This document shows positions 23,925 through 33,526 of a stretch of 48,128 nucleotides of DNA, piece after piece. Under the pieces are notes generated by a model that had not been told where the DNA came from, made no database searches, and worked only from the letters and a program-made list of their open reading frames with translations. The DNA is from Oxalobacteraceae bacterium (lineage in GTDB: Bacteria; Pseudomonadota; Gammaproteobacteria; Burkholderiales; Burkholderiaceae_D). The stretch is from NCBI GenBank assembly GCA_027485795.1, contig JAIXQK010000073.1, forward strand, positions 1 to 48,128, in the 5' to 3' direction. The position numbers and the translations under genes are program-made. The number at the start of each line of letters is the position of its first letter. Position 1 is the first letter of the stretch.

Positions 23925-24875
23925 TTACTGATGCTCTGGTCGCGCCGATAGTCCTTTCGGCAGCGGAAAGGTGACATGTTCTTGGACGCCATCTAGCTCA
24001 CGAACCGAGTTCGCACCGAATGCGCGTAAACGTGTAATAACCTGTTGCACCAGTACTTCGGGAGCGGATGCACCGGCAGTTACGCCGATGCGAGTTTTGC
24101 CCTTGATCCAAGCAGCATCGATCTGGCTGGCGTCATCCACCATATAAGACTCAACACCATTTTTCTCTGCAACCTCGCGTAATCGGCTGGAGTTTGAGCT
24201 GCTTGGGCTGCCGACCACGATGAGCAGCTCAACTTGCGGCGCCATGAATTTCACTGCCTGCTGGCGATTCGTCGTTGCGTAGCAAATATCGCTTTTCTTG
24301 GGCTCGGCAACATTGGGGAAGCGACGCTTCAGGGCCTCGATCAGGCCGGCGGTATCATCCACCGAGAGCGTCGTCTGCGTGACATAGGCCAATCGATTCG
24401 GATCGCGCACTTGCAGTTGCTCGATATCTTCGACAGTTTCGATCAGGTACATGCCATCATCGGACTGGCCCATTGTGCCCTCCACCTCCGGGTGGCCATG
24501 GTGCCCGATCATTACAATCTCCATACCCTCTGCACGCATCTTGGCGACTTCGACGTGCACCTTGGTCACCAACGGGCAGGTCGCATCAAACACGCTCAAG
24601 CCTCGCTCATCAGCCTCGACCTTCACCGCACGCGAGACACCGTGGGCAGAAAACACCAGATGGCTGCCGGGGGGAACATCGGATAAGTCTTCAACAAAGA
24701 TCGCCCCCTTGGCGCTTAATTCGTCGACCACATATCGGTTGTGAACAATCTCGTGACGCACATAAATCGGCGCACCGAACTGGGCAATCGCGCGCTCGAC
24801 GATTTCGATGGCCCGGTCGACACCAGCGCAAAATCCGCGCGGTTGTGCGAGCAGGATCTCCTTAGTTTCTTCCAC
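23925..24875 (-). CDS. ispH: 4-hydroxy-3-methylbut-2-enyl diphosphate reductase IspH (LytB)
   Basis: The last enzyme of the MEP pathway, a [4Fe-4S] protein that makes isopentenyl and dimethylallyl diphosphate. The three cluster cysteines are present: Cys16 in [12 protein letters not shown], Cys100 in DATCPLV and Cys198 in [15 protein letters not shown] and [11 protein letters not shown] are also there. The GTG at 24875 is chosen because AGGAGG lies 6-7 nt upstream; the TTG at 24890 overlaps that site. This gives 316 residues. It lies 11 bp after fkpB and 5 bp before livH. Confidence 0.96.
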   Translation of the reverse strand: MEETKEILLAQPRGFCAGVDRAIEIVERAIAQFGAPIYVRHEIVHNRYVVDELSAKGAIFVEDLSDVPPGSHLVFSAHGVSRAVKVEADERGLSVFDATCPLVTKVHVEVAKMRAEGMEIVMIGHHGHPEVEGTMGQSDDGMYLIETVEDIEQLQVRDPNRLAYVTQTTLSVDDTAGLIEALKRRFPNVAEPKKSDICYATTNRQQAVKFMAPQVELLIVVGSPSSSNSSRLREVAEKNGVESYMVDDASQIDAAWIKGKTRIGVTAGASAPEVLVQQVITRLRAFGANSVRELDGVQEHVTFPLPKGLSARPEHQ

Positions 24876-24886
24876 CTGCCACCTCC

Positions 24887-25342
24887 TCAAAGAATACCGA
24901 TAATGCTGACTTCGAACTGCACTGGCTTACCTGCCAAGGGATGGTTGAAGTCGAACAGGGCATGCTCCTCGCCGATCTCCAACACCACGCCCGCAAAGCG
25001 CCCACCGCTAGGTGCCGAGAAATCCACCATATCACCCACCGCGTAATTCGCATCCTCGCTTGAGTGCTGGCGCAGCGTTGCCATCGATACCCGCTGCACC
25101 AAGTCCGGATTGCGTGGACCAAAGGCCTCGCCGGGCGCAAGCTCGAACACGCGCTGCGCACCTTCAGGCAAACCGAGCAACTGGGCCTCCAACGCAGGAG
25201 AGAGCTGACCGGCGCCGAGCTGAAGCGTGGCCGGGGTATCACCAAACGTACTGACAATATTGCGCCCGTCCTCTGCGCTGAGACGGTAGTGCAAGGTGAG
25301 GAAAGCCCCTTCTGCGACAACGGGATGTGGCGAATTCAACAT
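24887..25342 (-). CDS. fkpB: FKBP-type peptidyl-prolyl isomerase, SlpA/FkpB type
   Basis: 151 residues of the SlyD/SlpA-like FKBP group, cytoplasmic with no signal peptide. It has [45 protein letters not shown] and the insert-in-flap domain, then [16 protein letters not shown], the usual ending NHPLAGK. The metal-binding histidine tail of SlyD is absent. Catalyses prolyl isomerisation and assists folding. Being directly upstream of ispH is a conserved proteobacterial pairing and supports the FkpB call. Confidence 0.93.
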   Translation of the reverse strand: MLNSPHPVVAEGAFLTLHYRLSAEDGRNIVSTFGDTPATLQLGAGQLSPALEAQLLGLPEGAQRVFELAPGEAFGPRNPDLVQRVSMATLRQHSSEDANYAVGDMVDFSAPSGGRFAGVVLEIGEEHALFDFNHPLAGKPVQFEVSIIGIL

Positions 25343-25467
25343 TAATCAGCACGTTTTTTTCGAGTTTCCTATTGTAAGCCAGCCGACGGCGTACGTTCGC
25401 CCCAGATTTCCCAAGTGATCACGCTAGGATGCGCGGCTCTTTTCATCGCGGTTGAAACATTTCTCCG

Positions 25468-26142
25468 ATGCGCATCGCCGATCTGCCACCAGAACTTCGT
25501 CCGCGTGAACGTCTGCTCGCCAAAGGCGCCGCTGCACTCACCGATGCCGAGCTAATCGCAATCCTGCTACGTACGGGCGCCGGTGGCATCAGTGCCATCG
25601 AGCTGGGTCAATCGCTGATTGATCGGTTTGGCTCACTGCAGCGCTTGCTGGCAGCAACCGAGCCAGAATTAGCGGTCATCCGGGGGCTCGGCATCGCCAA
25701 ACGCGCCGAGCTGCTGGCCATCACCGAGATCCAGCGACGTGCGCTGACCGCGCTGCTGGTCGAAGGGCCAGTCCTGGACTCGCCGCAGCGGGTCACTATG
25801 TTTCTGCGACATCGCTTCAATGGCCTGCTCAACGAGAGCTTCGTCGGCTTGTTCACCGACGTGCAATATCGTTTGCTCGCGATCGAGGATTTCGGCAGCG
25901 GCGCGCTGCAGCGGGTGGCCATCTACCCGCGAGAGATTATCCGGACCGCTTTGCGGCATAACGCTGCCGCGGTGGTGTTCGCGCATAACCACCCCAGCGG
26001 TCGCGCGGAGCCGAGCGACCTCGACAAGGCCTTGACCAAGAAACTGCAAGAAGCCATGCGGTGTGTGGAGGTGAGTCTGCTCGACCACCTAATCGTCACG
26101 CCCGAGGAAATCTGGTCTTTTCGCGCCAACGGACTGTGTTGA
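25468..26142 (+). CDS. radC: RadC family JAMM-fold protein
   Basis: 224 residues, the common chromosomal RadC length. The N-terminal helix-hairpin-helix region (about 1-95, with LAVIRGLGIAKRAEL) is followed by the JAMM/MPN domain with HNHPSGRAEPSDLD (zinc ligands His173, His175 and Asp186). It ends DHLIVTPEEIWSFRANGL. Despite its name the role in DNA repair is doubtful and its enzymatic activity is unproven. Some relatives promote transformation. It is divergent from fkpB and followed by the L28-L33 pair. Confidence 0.95.
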   Translation: MRIADLPPELRPRERLLAKGAAALTDAELIAILLRTGAGGISAIELGQSLIDRFGSLQRLLAATEPELAVIRGLGIAKRAELLAITEIQRRALTALLVEGPVLDSPQRVTMFLRHRFNGLLNESFVGLFTDVQYRLLAIEDFGSGALQRVAIYPREIIRTALRHNAAAVVFAHNHPSGRAEPSDLDKALTKKLQEAMRCVEVSLLDHLIVTPEEIWSFRANGLC

Positions 26143-26292
26143 TCGGCTGAAACCCGCGTAAACGCAAGCCAATTTGTTAAATATATCCAACCCAAATGTT
26201 TAACAATTTATTTTCGCAAGTGCTTGAATATACGTAGTTTTTTCAGTATACTCGCCGGTCTTCCAAACATTGGGAATTTTAAGGAGTCTGCT

Positions 26293-26529
26293 GTGGCACG
26301 TGAATGCGAAGTAACTGGGAAAAAGCCGATGAGCGGCAACAATGTTTCCCACGCCAACAACAAGACCAAGCGTCGCTTCCTGCCCAACCTGCAGAACCGC
26401 CGCTTCTGGGTTGAGTCGGAAAATCGCTGGGTTCGCCTGCGCGTATCGAACGCCGGTCTGCGTATTATCGACAAACTCGGGATTGAGGCCGTGCTCGCCG
26501 ACATGCGCGCACGCGGTACCAAGGTCTAA
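26293..26529 (+). CDS. rpmB: 50S ribosomal protein L28
   Basis: 78 residues starting [28 protein letters not shown], the family signature. The start codon is GTG at 26293, preceded by AAGGAG; a frame reaching back to 26224 adds non-homologous residues. It lacks paired CxxC motifs, so it is the zinc-free form. It is followed after 27 bp by rpmG, the usual operon. Confidence 0.97.
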   Translation: MARECEVTGKKPMSGNNVSHANNKTKRRFLPNLQNRRFWVESENRWVRLRVSNAGLRIIDKLGIEAVLADMRARGTKV

Positions 26530-26556
26530 TCAAATCAAGGAATAGGAAAAGACATC

Positions 26557-26727
26557 ATGGCAACCAGCAAAGGCCGCGAAAAAATCAAGCTTGAGTCGAC
26601 CGCCGGCACCGGTCACTTTTACACCACCACCAAGAACAAGCGCACCATGCCAGAAAAAATGACGATCACGAAGTTTGATCCGAAAGCGCGCAAGCACGTC
26701 GAGTACAAGGAAACCAAAATCAAGTAA
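26557..26727 (+). CDS. rpmG: 50S ribosomal protein L33
   Basis: 56 residues: [21 protein letters not shown], then [13 protein letters not shown] and [18 protein letters not shown]. The protein has no cysteines, so it is the zinc-independent version. AAGGAA lies upstream of the ATG. It ends 28 bp before a strong terminator. Confidence 0.97.
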   Translation: MATSKGREKIKLESTAGTGHFYTTTKNKRTMPEKMTITKFDPKARKHVEYKETKIK

Positions 26728-26755
26728 GCACGATTCGGCAAGACCGTGCCCCAAC

Positions 26756-26783
26756 AAAAACCCGCTCATCAGAGCGGGTTTTT
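26756..26783. terminator. bidirectional terminator between rpmG and the desaturase gene
   Basis: 12-bp stem AAAAACCCGCTC / GAGCGGGTTTTT with an ATCA loop. T-rich on both strands, between convergent genes. Confidence 0.93.
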
Positions 26784-26835
26784 TATTGCTGGCTAAGCCG
26801 CCTCAACGCAACTTAGATCCGATCACTCGCAGGCA

Positions 26836-28044
26836 TCAAGCGTAGGTGCGCAAGCGCAAAGAAAACTCACGCAATGATCGGATGCCCGATGCCTCAGCGC
26901 GCGCGCACCAGTCACGCAACTGCTGCAGCAACTGATCGCTGGTGAAATGGGAGCGCTCCCAGATCGCACCCAACTCAACACGCATCTCGTGCATGGTTTT
27001 CAGCGCATTGCTGTGCTCGAACAGCTCGGACAATTGCTGTTTTTGGCTGGACTCAAGGCTGGTGGGCTCCTGCTGCAACAGCTTCTTGGACGACCTCAAG
27101 AAACCCGACCCCAAGGCAGAGCTGGCGCGAATCTGATCGACTTCATCACGCCAGGCGCTGCGCAGGGAGCGGGCGTACTTCGCCATCACGTCATAGCGGT
27201 TAGCCACCACAGCGTGCAGCGTATCGATATCTGCAACTAGCTTGCTGCGGTCAAACTTGGGCTCTGGCGCGACTTTCTTCACCTTGGCCAGGCCCAAGAA
27301 AGCCAAAATCGAGATGTACATCCAACCGATGTCGAACTCGTACCACTTGGCTGACAGCTTGGCCGAGGTGCCGAAGGTATGGTGATTGTTGTGCAGCTCT
27401 TCGCCGCCGATGATGATGCCGATCGGAAGAATATTGGTGGAGGCGTCTTTGCACTCAAAATTGCGATAGCCCCAATAGTGGCCGATACCGTTGATCACGC
27501 CTGCGGCAGTTACCGGAATCCATGCCATTTGTATCGCCCAGACCGTCAAGCCCAGTACACCAAACAGCATCACGTTAATGACCAACATCAGCGACACGCC
27601 GAGTGCCGAGTGCTTGGTGTAGATATTCCGCTCGATCCAATCGTCCGGCGTTCCGTGCCCGTATTTTTCGATGGTCTCGCGGTTTTTTGCTTCGATCCGG
27701 TACAACTCAGCGCCTTCGAACACGACGGTTTCGATGCCTCGTGTGACCGGGCTGTGCGGATCTTCAACAGTTTCACATTTGGCGTGATGCTTACGGTGAA
27801 TCGCGGCCCACTCCTTGGTAACCATGCCCGTGGTCATCCATAGCCAGAACCGGAAGAAGTGACTTGGAATCGCGTGCAAATCGAGCGCTCGGTGCGCCTG
27901 GCAACGATGCAAAAAGATGGTGACGCCCGCGATCGTGATGTGCGTAACTGCCAGGGTAAACAGCAGGATTTGCCACCCAGTTGCATGCGTGAGGCCGTTG
28001 AGCAGGAAGTCGAGCACGATATCCAAGCCGGAATGATGAGTCAT
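26836..28044 (-). CDS. membrane fatty acid desaturase (delta-9 type)
   Basis: 402 residues from the ATG at 28044, which follows GGAGAG; the longer frame to 28146 is rejected. Three histidine boxes bind the di-iron centre: HRCQAH (46-51), HRKHH (83-87) and HNNHH (218-222), with about four membrane helices in the spacing of acyl-CoA or acyl-lipid desaturases. It should introduce a cis double bond into saturated acyl chains and so adjust membrane fluidity. A C-terminal extension of about 130 residues after the last helices is cytosolic, helical and charged, longer than in minimal desaturases. The first segment of the gene is well preserved. It may be co-regulated with the channel gene upstream, 141 bp away. 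Confidence 0.9.
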   Translation of the reverse strand: MTHHSGLDIVLDFLLNGLTHATGWQILLFTLAVTHITIAGVTIFLHRCQAHRALDLHAIPSHFFRFWLWMTTGMVTKEWAAIHRKHHAKCETVEDPHSPVTRGIETVVFEGAELYRIEAKNRETIEKYGHGTPDDWIERNIYTKHSALGVSLMLVINVMLFGVLGLTVWAIQMAWIPVTAAGVINGIGHYWGYRNFECKDASTNILPIGIIIGGEELHNNHHTFGTSAKLSAKWYEFDIGWMYISILAFLGLAKVKKVAPEPKFDRSKLVADIDTLHAVVANRYDVMAKYARSLRSAWRDEVDQIRASSALGSGFLRSSKKLLQQEPTSLESSQKQQLSELFEHSNALKTMHEMRVELGAIWERSHFTSDQLLQQLRDWCARAEASGIRSLREFSLRLRTYA

Positions 28045-28185
28045 TTTCTCTCCAAACAATCTACAAGCGGGAGAGGACTCCACGCCCCCGGCCCGCGCCG
28101 ACATTCTACGTGGTTTTCCGCTGGAAAGCCCGAATTTTCGAGTCAATCACCCAATAAGCCATTTTAAATCAAAGGATTACAGACT

Positions 28186-29445
28186 TTATCCGGCGCCGAC
28201 CGGTAGCGTTGAGGACAGACTGACCTTGTGCTCATTCAGCAATGCCAGCAAGGCCAAGTTCATGGCCGACTGCATACTGCCCCGCAGTTTGAACGGGTCA
28301 TCAACCCAAACCGCCGCCTCGATCTCGAGACCCTCCGGCCCCATCCCAAGCAACAGGGCGCTCGGCGCTGGCTTTTCAAGAACCTGAGGCAGCTTGGCCA
28401 GCACTGGGGGGATTGCCTCGAGCAAGCGGCTGACATCGGTGCCATGCGCCACCTTGAAGCTACTACTGATACGGACATGACGATCACTCAAGCTGAAATT
28501 TTGCACTGGCTGTGACACCAGCATTTCATTTGGGATGATCGCCTCGATACCGTCGCTGCTTCTCAGCACCGTATAGCGAGTGTTGATATGCACAATCTGC
28601 CCGCTGTACTTCTCCACACTGACCAGATCGCCAATCGTCAAGCTGCGCTCGAGCAGCACCACAAAGCCGGACACATAACTGCTCACCAGCTTTTGCAGAC
28701 CCAGGCCCAGGCCCACACCGAACGCACCGCCAAATACCGAGAGCACAGTCAAATCAATGCCGACCAAGGACAAGCTGATCAATACCGCAACCAAGATCAG
28801 TAGGCCCCGCCCAACTCGCGCCAACACCGCACGTAATGAACTGTGCATGCTGTCGAGTCGCATCAGACGTTGCTCGAACACAGCGGCAGCCCAGAGCGCC
28901 AGCAGCAGCGTGACTGCCACCCAAATCAGCGCCATAACGATGACGAGGAGCGATTCATGATGCCGACCGATCGGCAGCTTAGTCTGCTCTAGATATTCAA
29001 TAAACTCAGGCCATAGCCCGGTGATATAAAGCGCAACCCCAGTCCAGATGACTAAGGCAATAGCTTGCTCGAAAGTCTGCAGTATCAATCCGGCGCGACC
29101 ATGCGGCGCAAACACCTGTCGTAACAGATAAAACGCTGCGCGAATCAGCAGATAGGACAGGGCCAGCGGGACAGCCACGCGCAACAAGCCAACGCTCTGA
29201 TAGGACGACAGTACGCGACTAGCGACTGCCACCAGAAGCAAGATCAGCAAAGGCGTCAGTAACTTTCGCAAGCTGCTGTTGGTGGGCCCAGCAGCATTGT
29301 CGTGCCCTTGCAGCCGGCGACTGAGCACCCGCGACAGCCACCAGCCAAGCGCGATACAGCCTGCCAGCGCCAGCAACTGCCACTGCAAATTTGGATCATT
29401 GATATCGGCCAGCAGCAGCGACCAAAGATTTTGTGCAGAGTTCAT
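28186..29445 (-). CDS. MscS-family mechanosensitive ion channel
   Basis: 419 residues. Several N-terminal hydrophobic helices (about 15-200) precede the MscS pore helix and beta domain: LSVFGGAFGVGLGLGLQKLVSSYVSGFVVLLERSLTIGD, with the glycine/alanine-packed pore helix, then VHINTRYTVLRSSDGIEAIIPN. The extra N-terminal helices make it larger than E. coli MscS (286). It opens on hypo-osmotic stress to release solutes. It lies 37 bp downstream of the RsmB-like gene on the same strand. Confidence 0.92.
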   Translation of the reverse strand: MNSAQNLWSLLLADINDPNLQWQLLALAGCIALGWWLSRVLSRRLQGHDNAAGPTNSSLRKLLTPLLILLLVAVASRVLSSYQSVGLLRVAVPLALSYLLIRAAFYLLRQVFAPHGRAGLILQTFEQAIALVIWTGVALYITGLWPEFIEYLEQTKLPIGRHHESLLVIVMALIWVAVTLLLALWAAAVFEQRLMRLDSMHSSLRAVLARVGRGLLILVAVLISLSLVGIDLTVLSVFGGAFGVGLGLGLQKLVSSYVSGFVVLLERSLTIGDLVSVEKYSGQIVHINTRYTVLRSSDGIEAIIPNEMLVSQPVQNFSLSDRHVRISSSFKVAHGTDVSRLLEAIPPVLAKLPQVLEKPAPSALLLGMGPEGLEIEAAVWVDDPFKLRGSMQSAMNLALLALLNEHKVSLSSTLPVGAG

Positions 29446-29482
29446 CCAGATTCCAGCAAAGCGGCATCACGCTGATACCGCG

Positions 29483-30739
29483 TCATGTCACGCGTTCTAG
29501 CACCGCGGCGAAAAACCCATCTGTTGCGTGTCGATGCGGCAGTAGTTGCAAGGTGTCGCCCGTATCCAAATCAATCTTTTGCTCTGCCAATACCTCACGT
29601 GCCGGCACCAGCTTGTACTGCGGATGCTGCGACAAAAACTGCGTGATGATGGCCTGATTTTCTTCTGCCAACAGGCTGCAGGTTGCGTAGACCAGTCTGC
29701 CGCCCGGTTTAACCAGGCGCGCGGCGCTGCTCAGTATGCTGAACTGACGGGCGCATAACTCGGCCAAGTCTTTAGGCTGCTGCCGCCACTTGATATCCGG
29801 GTTACGGCGTAGAGTCCCGAAACCACTGCAAGGCGCATCGACCAGCACGCGATCGATTTTGCCAGCGAGCCGTTTGACCTTGGCATCGTTCTCATGGGCG
29901 ATCAGCACCGGATGCACATTCGACAGGCCACTGCGCGCGAGTCGCGGTTTCAGCTTGACGAGTCGTTTGTCCGAAATATCGAATGCGTACAGGCGTCCGG
30001 TATTACGCATGGTGGCACCAATCGCCAACGTCTTGCCGCCGGCACCTGCACAAAAATCCACCACCATCTCACCACGCCGCGCACCCAACAAATGTGCCAG
30101 TAACTGACTTCCCTCATCCTGGACCTCAATGGCACCTTGCTTGAAAACCAGTAGATTCTGTAACGCAGGCTTGGTGCGTAAACGTATGCATAGCGGTGCA
30201 TACGTAGTCTGTTCGAAGGGAATAGCTGCCGCCGTCAGCGCCTCAAGCACCTGCTCGACAGAGGACTGAATCGTGTTGACCCGCAGATCAAGTGGTGCCG
30301 GACGGTTAAGCGCATCCATCAATTGTTCGGATTCATCCTCACCATACTGCTCGATCAAACGGGCACGGATCCACTCGGGAAAACTACATCGCAGTGCTGG
30401 CGAGAGCGTCGTTCTATCGATACCCATCACGTGCGTCAGCCAGGTGCGCTCCTGTTCTTCCAGCCCGGCCAAGGCATCCATACCCGCGGTCTCAGCCAGG
30501 GCGAGTAATGCAACCCGACGCATCTGTGGCCCGCTGCCTGAATCAGAAAAATTCATGAGCACCAAACGATGACGCAGCAAAGCGTAGACGGCCTCGGCAA
30601 TAGCGCCGCGTTCACGCGAGCCGAGCTTGGGGTTCTCGCGAAAAAAACGCGATAGCGTGACGTCGGCCGGGCCGACAAATCGCAGCACCTCGCGCAGCGC
30701 CTGCTCGGTGCCGCCGATTACTACGGGAGAGAGTCTCAT
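29483..30739 (-). CDS. rsmB: RsmB/NOP2-family RNA (cytosine-5) methyltransferase
   Basis: 418 residues. The C-terminal catalytic domain has the SAM site DFCAGAGGKTLAIG, motif IV DAPCSGFGTLRRNPDIKW and motif VI YATCSLLAEEN, whose two cysteines act in catalysis and product release. VQDEGSQLLAHLLG is the family marker before the SAM site. The N-terminal part (about 1-130) is helical, as in RsmB, but the NusB-like domain is not obvious to me, so assignment to C967 of 16S rRNA is likely rather than certain. It lies 45 bp after purN and before the MscS gene. Confidence 0.85.
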   Translation of the reverse strand: MRLSPVVIGGTEQALREVLRFVGPADVTLSRFFRENPKLGSRERGAIAEAVYALLRHRLVLMNFSDSGSGPQMRRVALLALAETAGMDALAGLEEQERTWLTHVMGIDRTTLSPALRCSFPEWIRARLIEQYGEDESEQLMDALNRPAPLDLRVNTIQSSVEQVLEALTAAAIPFEQTTYAPLCIRLRTKPALQNLLVFKQGAIEVQDEGSQLLAHLLGARRGEMVVDFCAGAGGKTLAIGATMRNTGRLYAFDISDKRLVKLKPRLARSGLSNVHPVLIAHENDAKVKRLAGKIDRVLVDAPCSGFGTLRRNPDIKWRQQPKDLAELCARQFSILSSAARLVKPGGRLVYATCSLLAEENQAIITQFLSQHPQYKLVPAREVLAEQKIDLDTGDTLQLLPHRHATDGFFAAVLERVT

Positions 30740-30784
30740 GCGATACCTTCAAGTACGCGTATTGTTGCAATAAGTGGCGACATT

Positions 30785-31402
30785 TCAGTCGGCGGCACGC
30801 ACACTGCGCCGCACGTGGTCACCGTCTAGCCGTATGCGTCCTTCAACGATACCGCGTACTGCCTCTGGGTAAATCCTGTGTTCTTCGGAGAGTACGCGCT
30901 GTGCAAGCGTTTCCTCGACATCATCCTCGAATACGGGCACAACGGCCTGATCCACAATCGGACCATGGTCCAAGGTCTGGGTGACAAAATGAACCGTCGC
31001 GCCATGAAACCGTACGCCCGCCTCAAGTGCGCGCCGGTGGGTCGACAAGCCGGGGAAGCTGGGCAGTAGTGATGGGTGGATATTGAGCAGACAGCCACGG
31101 TAATGCTCAACGAAACCAGCACTCAAGATACGCATGAAACCGGCCAGGACCACCAAATCCGGTTGGAAGAAATCAATTTGCTCAGCTAGCGCGCGATCGA
31201 AACTGACTCGATCGGGGTAATTGCCATGCTCGACAGTGGCCGTCGGGATTCCTGCCAGCGCTGCGGTACGCAAGCCGACCGCATCGGCGCGATTACTGAT
31301 GACCGCCGCGATCCGAGCGGGCCATTTCTCGGCAGCAGCTGCATGGATAATGGCTTCCATATTGCTGCCGCGACCCGAGATCAGGATCACGATGTTTTTC
31401 AT
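30785..31402 (-). CDS. purN: phosphoribosylglycinamide formyltransferase
   Basis: 205 residues. Transfers formyl from 10-formyl-THF to GAR in purine synthesis. It shows the phosphate loop SGRGSNMEAI (9-18), the catalytic Asn107 and His109 in NIHPSLLPSFPG, and Asp145 in TLDHGPIV. The length is normal for the single-domain bacterial enzyme. It heads a purN-rsmB-mscS series on the minus strand. Confidence 0.96.
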   Translation of the reverse strand: MKNIVILISGRGSNMEAIIHAAAAEKWPARIAAVISNRADAVGLRTAALAGIPTATVEHGNYPDRVSFDRALAEQIDFFQPDLVVLAGFMRILSAGFVEHYRGCLLNIHPSLLPSFPGLSTHRRALEAGVRFHGATVHFVTQTLDHGPIVDQAVVPVFEDDVEETLAQRVLSEEHRIYPEAVRGIVEGRIRLDGDHVRRSVRAAD

Positions 31403-31487
31403 GGCGAGAATTGTAGCAGCGCCAATTCATGCAGCACTGCAGGTGGCGATAGCCGCTGGGGTAATAACGCCAGGCGCGGCGCGCAGA

Positions 31488-31940
31488 TTAGTCGAATGAG
31501 AAGAAGGCTCGAAATGGCACGCGCTTCTCGGCCCAGTAATCGGCTGCGTCGCGGAAGACATCCAGCAAATTCTCGCGCGCTTCGCGGTCGAATTTTTGCG
31601 TCTGCGGCAGCTGATCCAGCACCACGAGAAATCCGGGCTGCTGACCGACCCGATGAATTTGATCAGTCAGGCAATCGCGCAGGGCATCGAAGTTCTTGGC
31701 CGAAGATTTCGGGATATGGAAAGATTCCGCGATCGCAGCAAGTACTTGCTGGCGTGTTTGTGCTTGCGAAAGATTCGCATACAAGAAATGATGGGCAAGC
31801 CGAACCGCCTCGGATTGCAAATCAACGACCCGAAATGCGCGTATCGATTGCACGACGTTGCCCGGCACGGTGCGTAGCAATTCCTCACCCGCTTCCGGTT
31901 CCGGGATGTCTTCGTCGCGCTGAGGCAGCGCGCTGAGCAT
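31488..31940 (-). CDS. barstar family protein
   Basis: About 150 residues from ATG 31940. The C-terminal barstar-like domain (about 60-150) shows IAESFHIPKSSAKNFDALRDCLTD followed by GFLVVLDQL, the barstar helix-strand core, and ends RAFFSFD. Barstar inhibits the RNase barnase, but no barnase-like gene lies in the window, so the partner is unknown. Such orphan barstar homologues are common in betaproteobacteria. The ribosome site is weak. A GTG 12 bp upstream is an alternative start. Confidence 0.82.
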   Translation of the reverse strand: MLSALPQRDEDIPEPEAGEELLRTVPGNVVQSIRAFRVVDLQSEAVRLAHHFLYANLSQAQTRQQVLAAIAESFHIPKSSAKNFDALRDCLTDQIHRVGQQPGFLVVLDQLPQTQKFDREARENLLDVFRDAADYWAEKRVPFRAFFSFD

Positions 31941-32199
31941 GTAGATGTTCACGATCCTGTTAGACAACTCAAAGCGCGTCGGAAAATTATTTTTATTACA
32001 ACGCCGACGCGTACTGGTACACCCAAGCCACTGCCTCAACGCCCGTCCAATTGGGGCAAATTGTTTTACGGCAAGGCGAAATCATACCTGCGCTTCGTTG
32101 CGGGAAAAACCCCTGAATCTAAATGGCATCACAAAAACTATTTAATATGATAATTATTTCGCCTAACTGTGTCTAAAATCCGTCATTCTGATTGAATCG

Positions 32200-32213
32200 T
32201 GGCTTATAAGCCA
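32200..32213. promoter_or_regulatory. 14-bp perfect palindrome in the barstar/patatin gap
   Basis: TGGCTTATAAGCCA lies 26 bp beyond the patatin stop codon, inside the roughly 300-bp A+T-leaning gap 31941-32238. The gap has no convincing ORF or terminator. The palindrome could be an operator or a weak hairpin. Confidence 0.3.
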
Positions 32214-32238
32214 AAACTCATTCGGACCGGATTAAAGC

Positions 32239-33453
32239 TCAGATTGCGCGGAATGTCCGTGCTGAGGCCGCGATCGCGGGCTTGAGCGCCCCAAAAAACC
32301 GCAGAACCTCCTCGCGGCGGTGCAGGGTATCGATCTGGCCCAACTCGATCAGGGACCGGGTATAACTGGATTCGAACAGCAAATAAGACGCTAGCGCCGC
32401 CCCCCGCCGCTCGGTGGCGCCGATCGCTGAAAGTAAAGTGCGTATGGGTAGCGGCAGACTCCCCGTATGCTGGCTGGCGATGGAATCAAGGGGTTTGGAC
32501 GGGGTAATCGCCAACATCTCGATCGGCCGCAATGAGGTCTGCTGTCGTTGCGCGGGGGTGAGGATGGAGAGCGTCTGGTTGATACGCGCCATTCGCTCGA
32601 TATCCACCGACAAGCCATCAAGAAAAATACTCGACATCGCGTGGCCCGCAATCTGCGCCAAACTTGGATAACCGGAAAACTCATCAAATTTTCTGCCGCT
32701 AGCGCCGATATTGCCTGCCCCGATCACGAGCACCCGGTCTGCACCAAGATGAATGGCTGGTGAAATGGGTGCCAACTCGCGTAAAGAGCCATCGCCAAAA
32801 TACTCGCAACGGTCACCACAATACAGCGGGACCGCCGGAAAAATCAGCGGGATCGCTGATGAGGCCAACAGGTGATCCACACTAATCTGCTGGGGTACAG
32901 ACATCCGCTGGATTCGGCTCCAGGGGGCAACCTCGGATGCTGATTGATAAAACACCACATGACGACCGGCGGTGTAGGAAGAGGCAGACACTGCGAGCGC
33001 GTCCAGATGACCACGTGCCAGTGCCGCATCGAGCCGAGGCAAGTCGAGCATCTTGTGCAACAGGCCAACCAGCGGTGCGTTATCAAGCAATGAATTAGGG
33101 GGCGATGTATGCCACTGCCGTAGCAGCCAGCCGAACGAGAGCAGCGATAACCAACGCGCACCCGACCGGATCACGCCGATCGAGTCGGCACGGTACACCT
33201 GCTCGACTTCCAAACCGCGCCAGACGTTCAGTAGGTGGGAAACACTGTGCTCAAAATCGTCAGCCCGGCAAGCGAAGGCGGTTGCATTGATCGCACCGGC
33301 CGAGGTCCCGCAAACAATATCGAAGGGATTTTTACGTGCAGGCCAACCCACCTCGCTGAGCAGCGAGCAAATAGCCTGCAATACACCCACCTGGTAGGCG
33401 GCACGGGCGCCGCCACCGGTGAGAAAAAGTGCGGTCTTCTGCGGCGAGGTCAT
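32239..33453 (-). CDS. patatin-like phospholipase
   Basis: 404 residues, no signal peptide. The oxyanion loop GGGARAAYQVG (13-23), the nucleophile elbow GTSAG (Ser51) and the DGS triad (Asp221) are all in patatin order. The dyad motif is DGS instead of DGG or DGA, a mild variant. It should hydrolyse acyl esters of lipids in the cytoplasm or at the inner membrane. The C-terminal 170 residues are helical, larger than in minimal patatins. Some patatins serve in lipid turnover or PHB depolymerisation and others are toxins; the context does not tell. Confidence 0.9.
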   Translation of the reverse strand: MTSPQKTALFLTGGGARAAYQVGVLQAICSLLSEVGWPARKNPFDIVCGTSAGAINATAFACRADDFEHSVSHLLNVWRGLEVEQVYRADSIGVIRSGARWLSLLSFGWLLRQWHTSPPNSLLDNAPLVGLLHKMLDLPRLDAALARGHLDALAVSASSYTAGRHVVFYQSASEVAPWSRIQRMSVPQQISVDHLLASSAIPLIFPAVPLYCGDRCEYFGDGSLRELAPISPAIHLGADRVLVIGAGNIGASGRKFDEFSGYPSLAQIAGHAMSSIFLDGLSVDIERMARINQTLSILTPAQRQQTSLRPIEMLAITPSKPLDSIASQHTGSLPLPIRTLLSAIGATERRGAALASYLLFESSYTRSLIELGQIDTLHRREEVLRFFGALKPAIAASARTFRAI

Positions 33454-33526
33454 CGCCGCAGATTAACAGCAGGCAAGTCGGTTGCGAAGCGCCGCCCGCT
33501 ACTATGGCCGGTTTGCGACAGACCGC

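Noticed and set aside
24234-24686. 150-codon plus-strand open frame inside ispH
   Set aside because: Antisense to ispH, whose three cluster cysteines and motifs are intact; no ribosome site or domain.
32125-32160. Fur-box-like A+T-rich sequence in the barstar upstream region
   Set aside because: Only one GATAAT-like half matches; the palindromic pattern of a Fur site is not kept.
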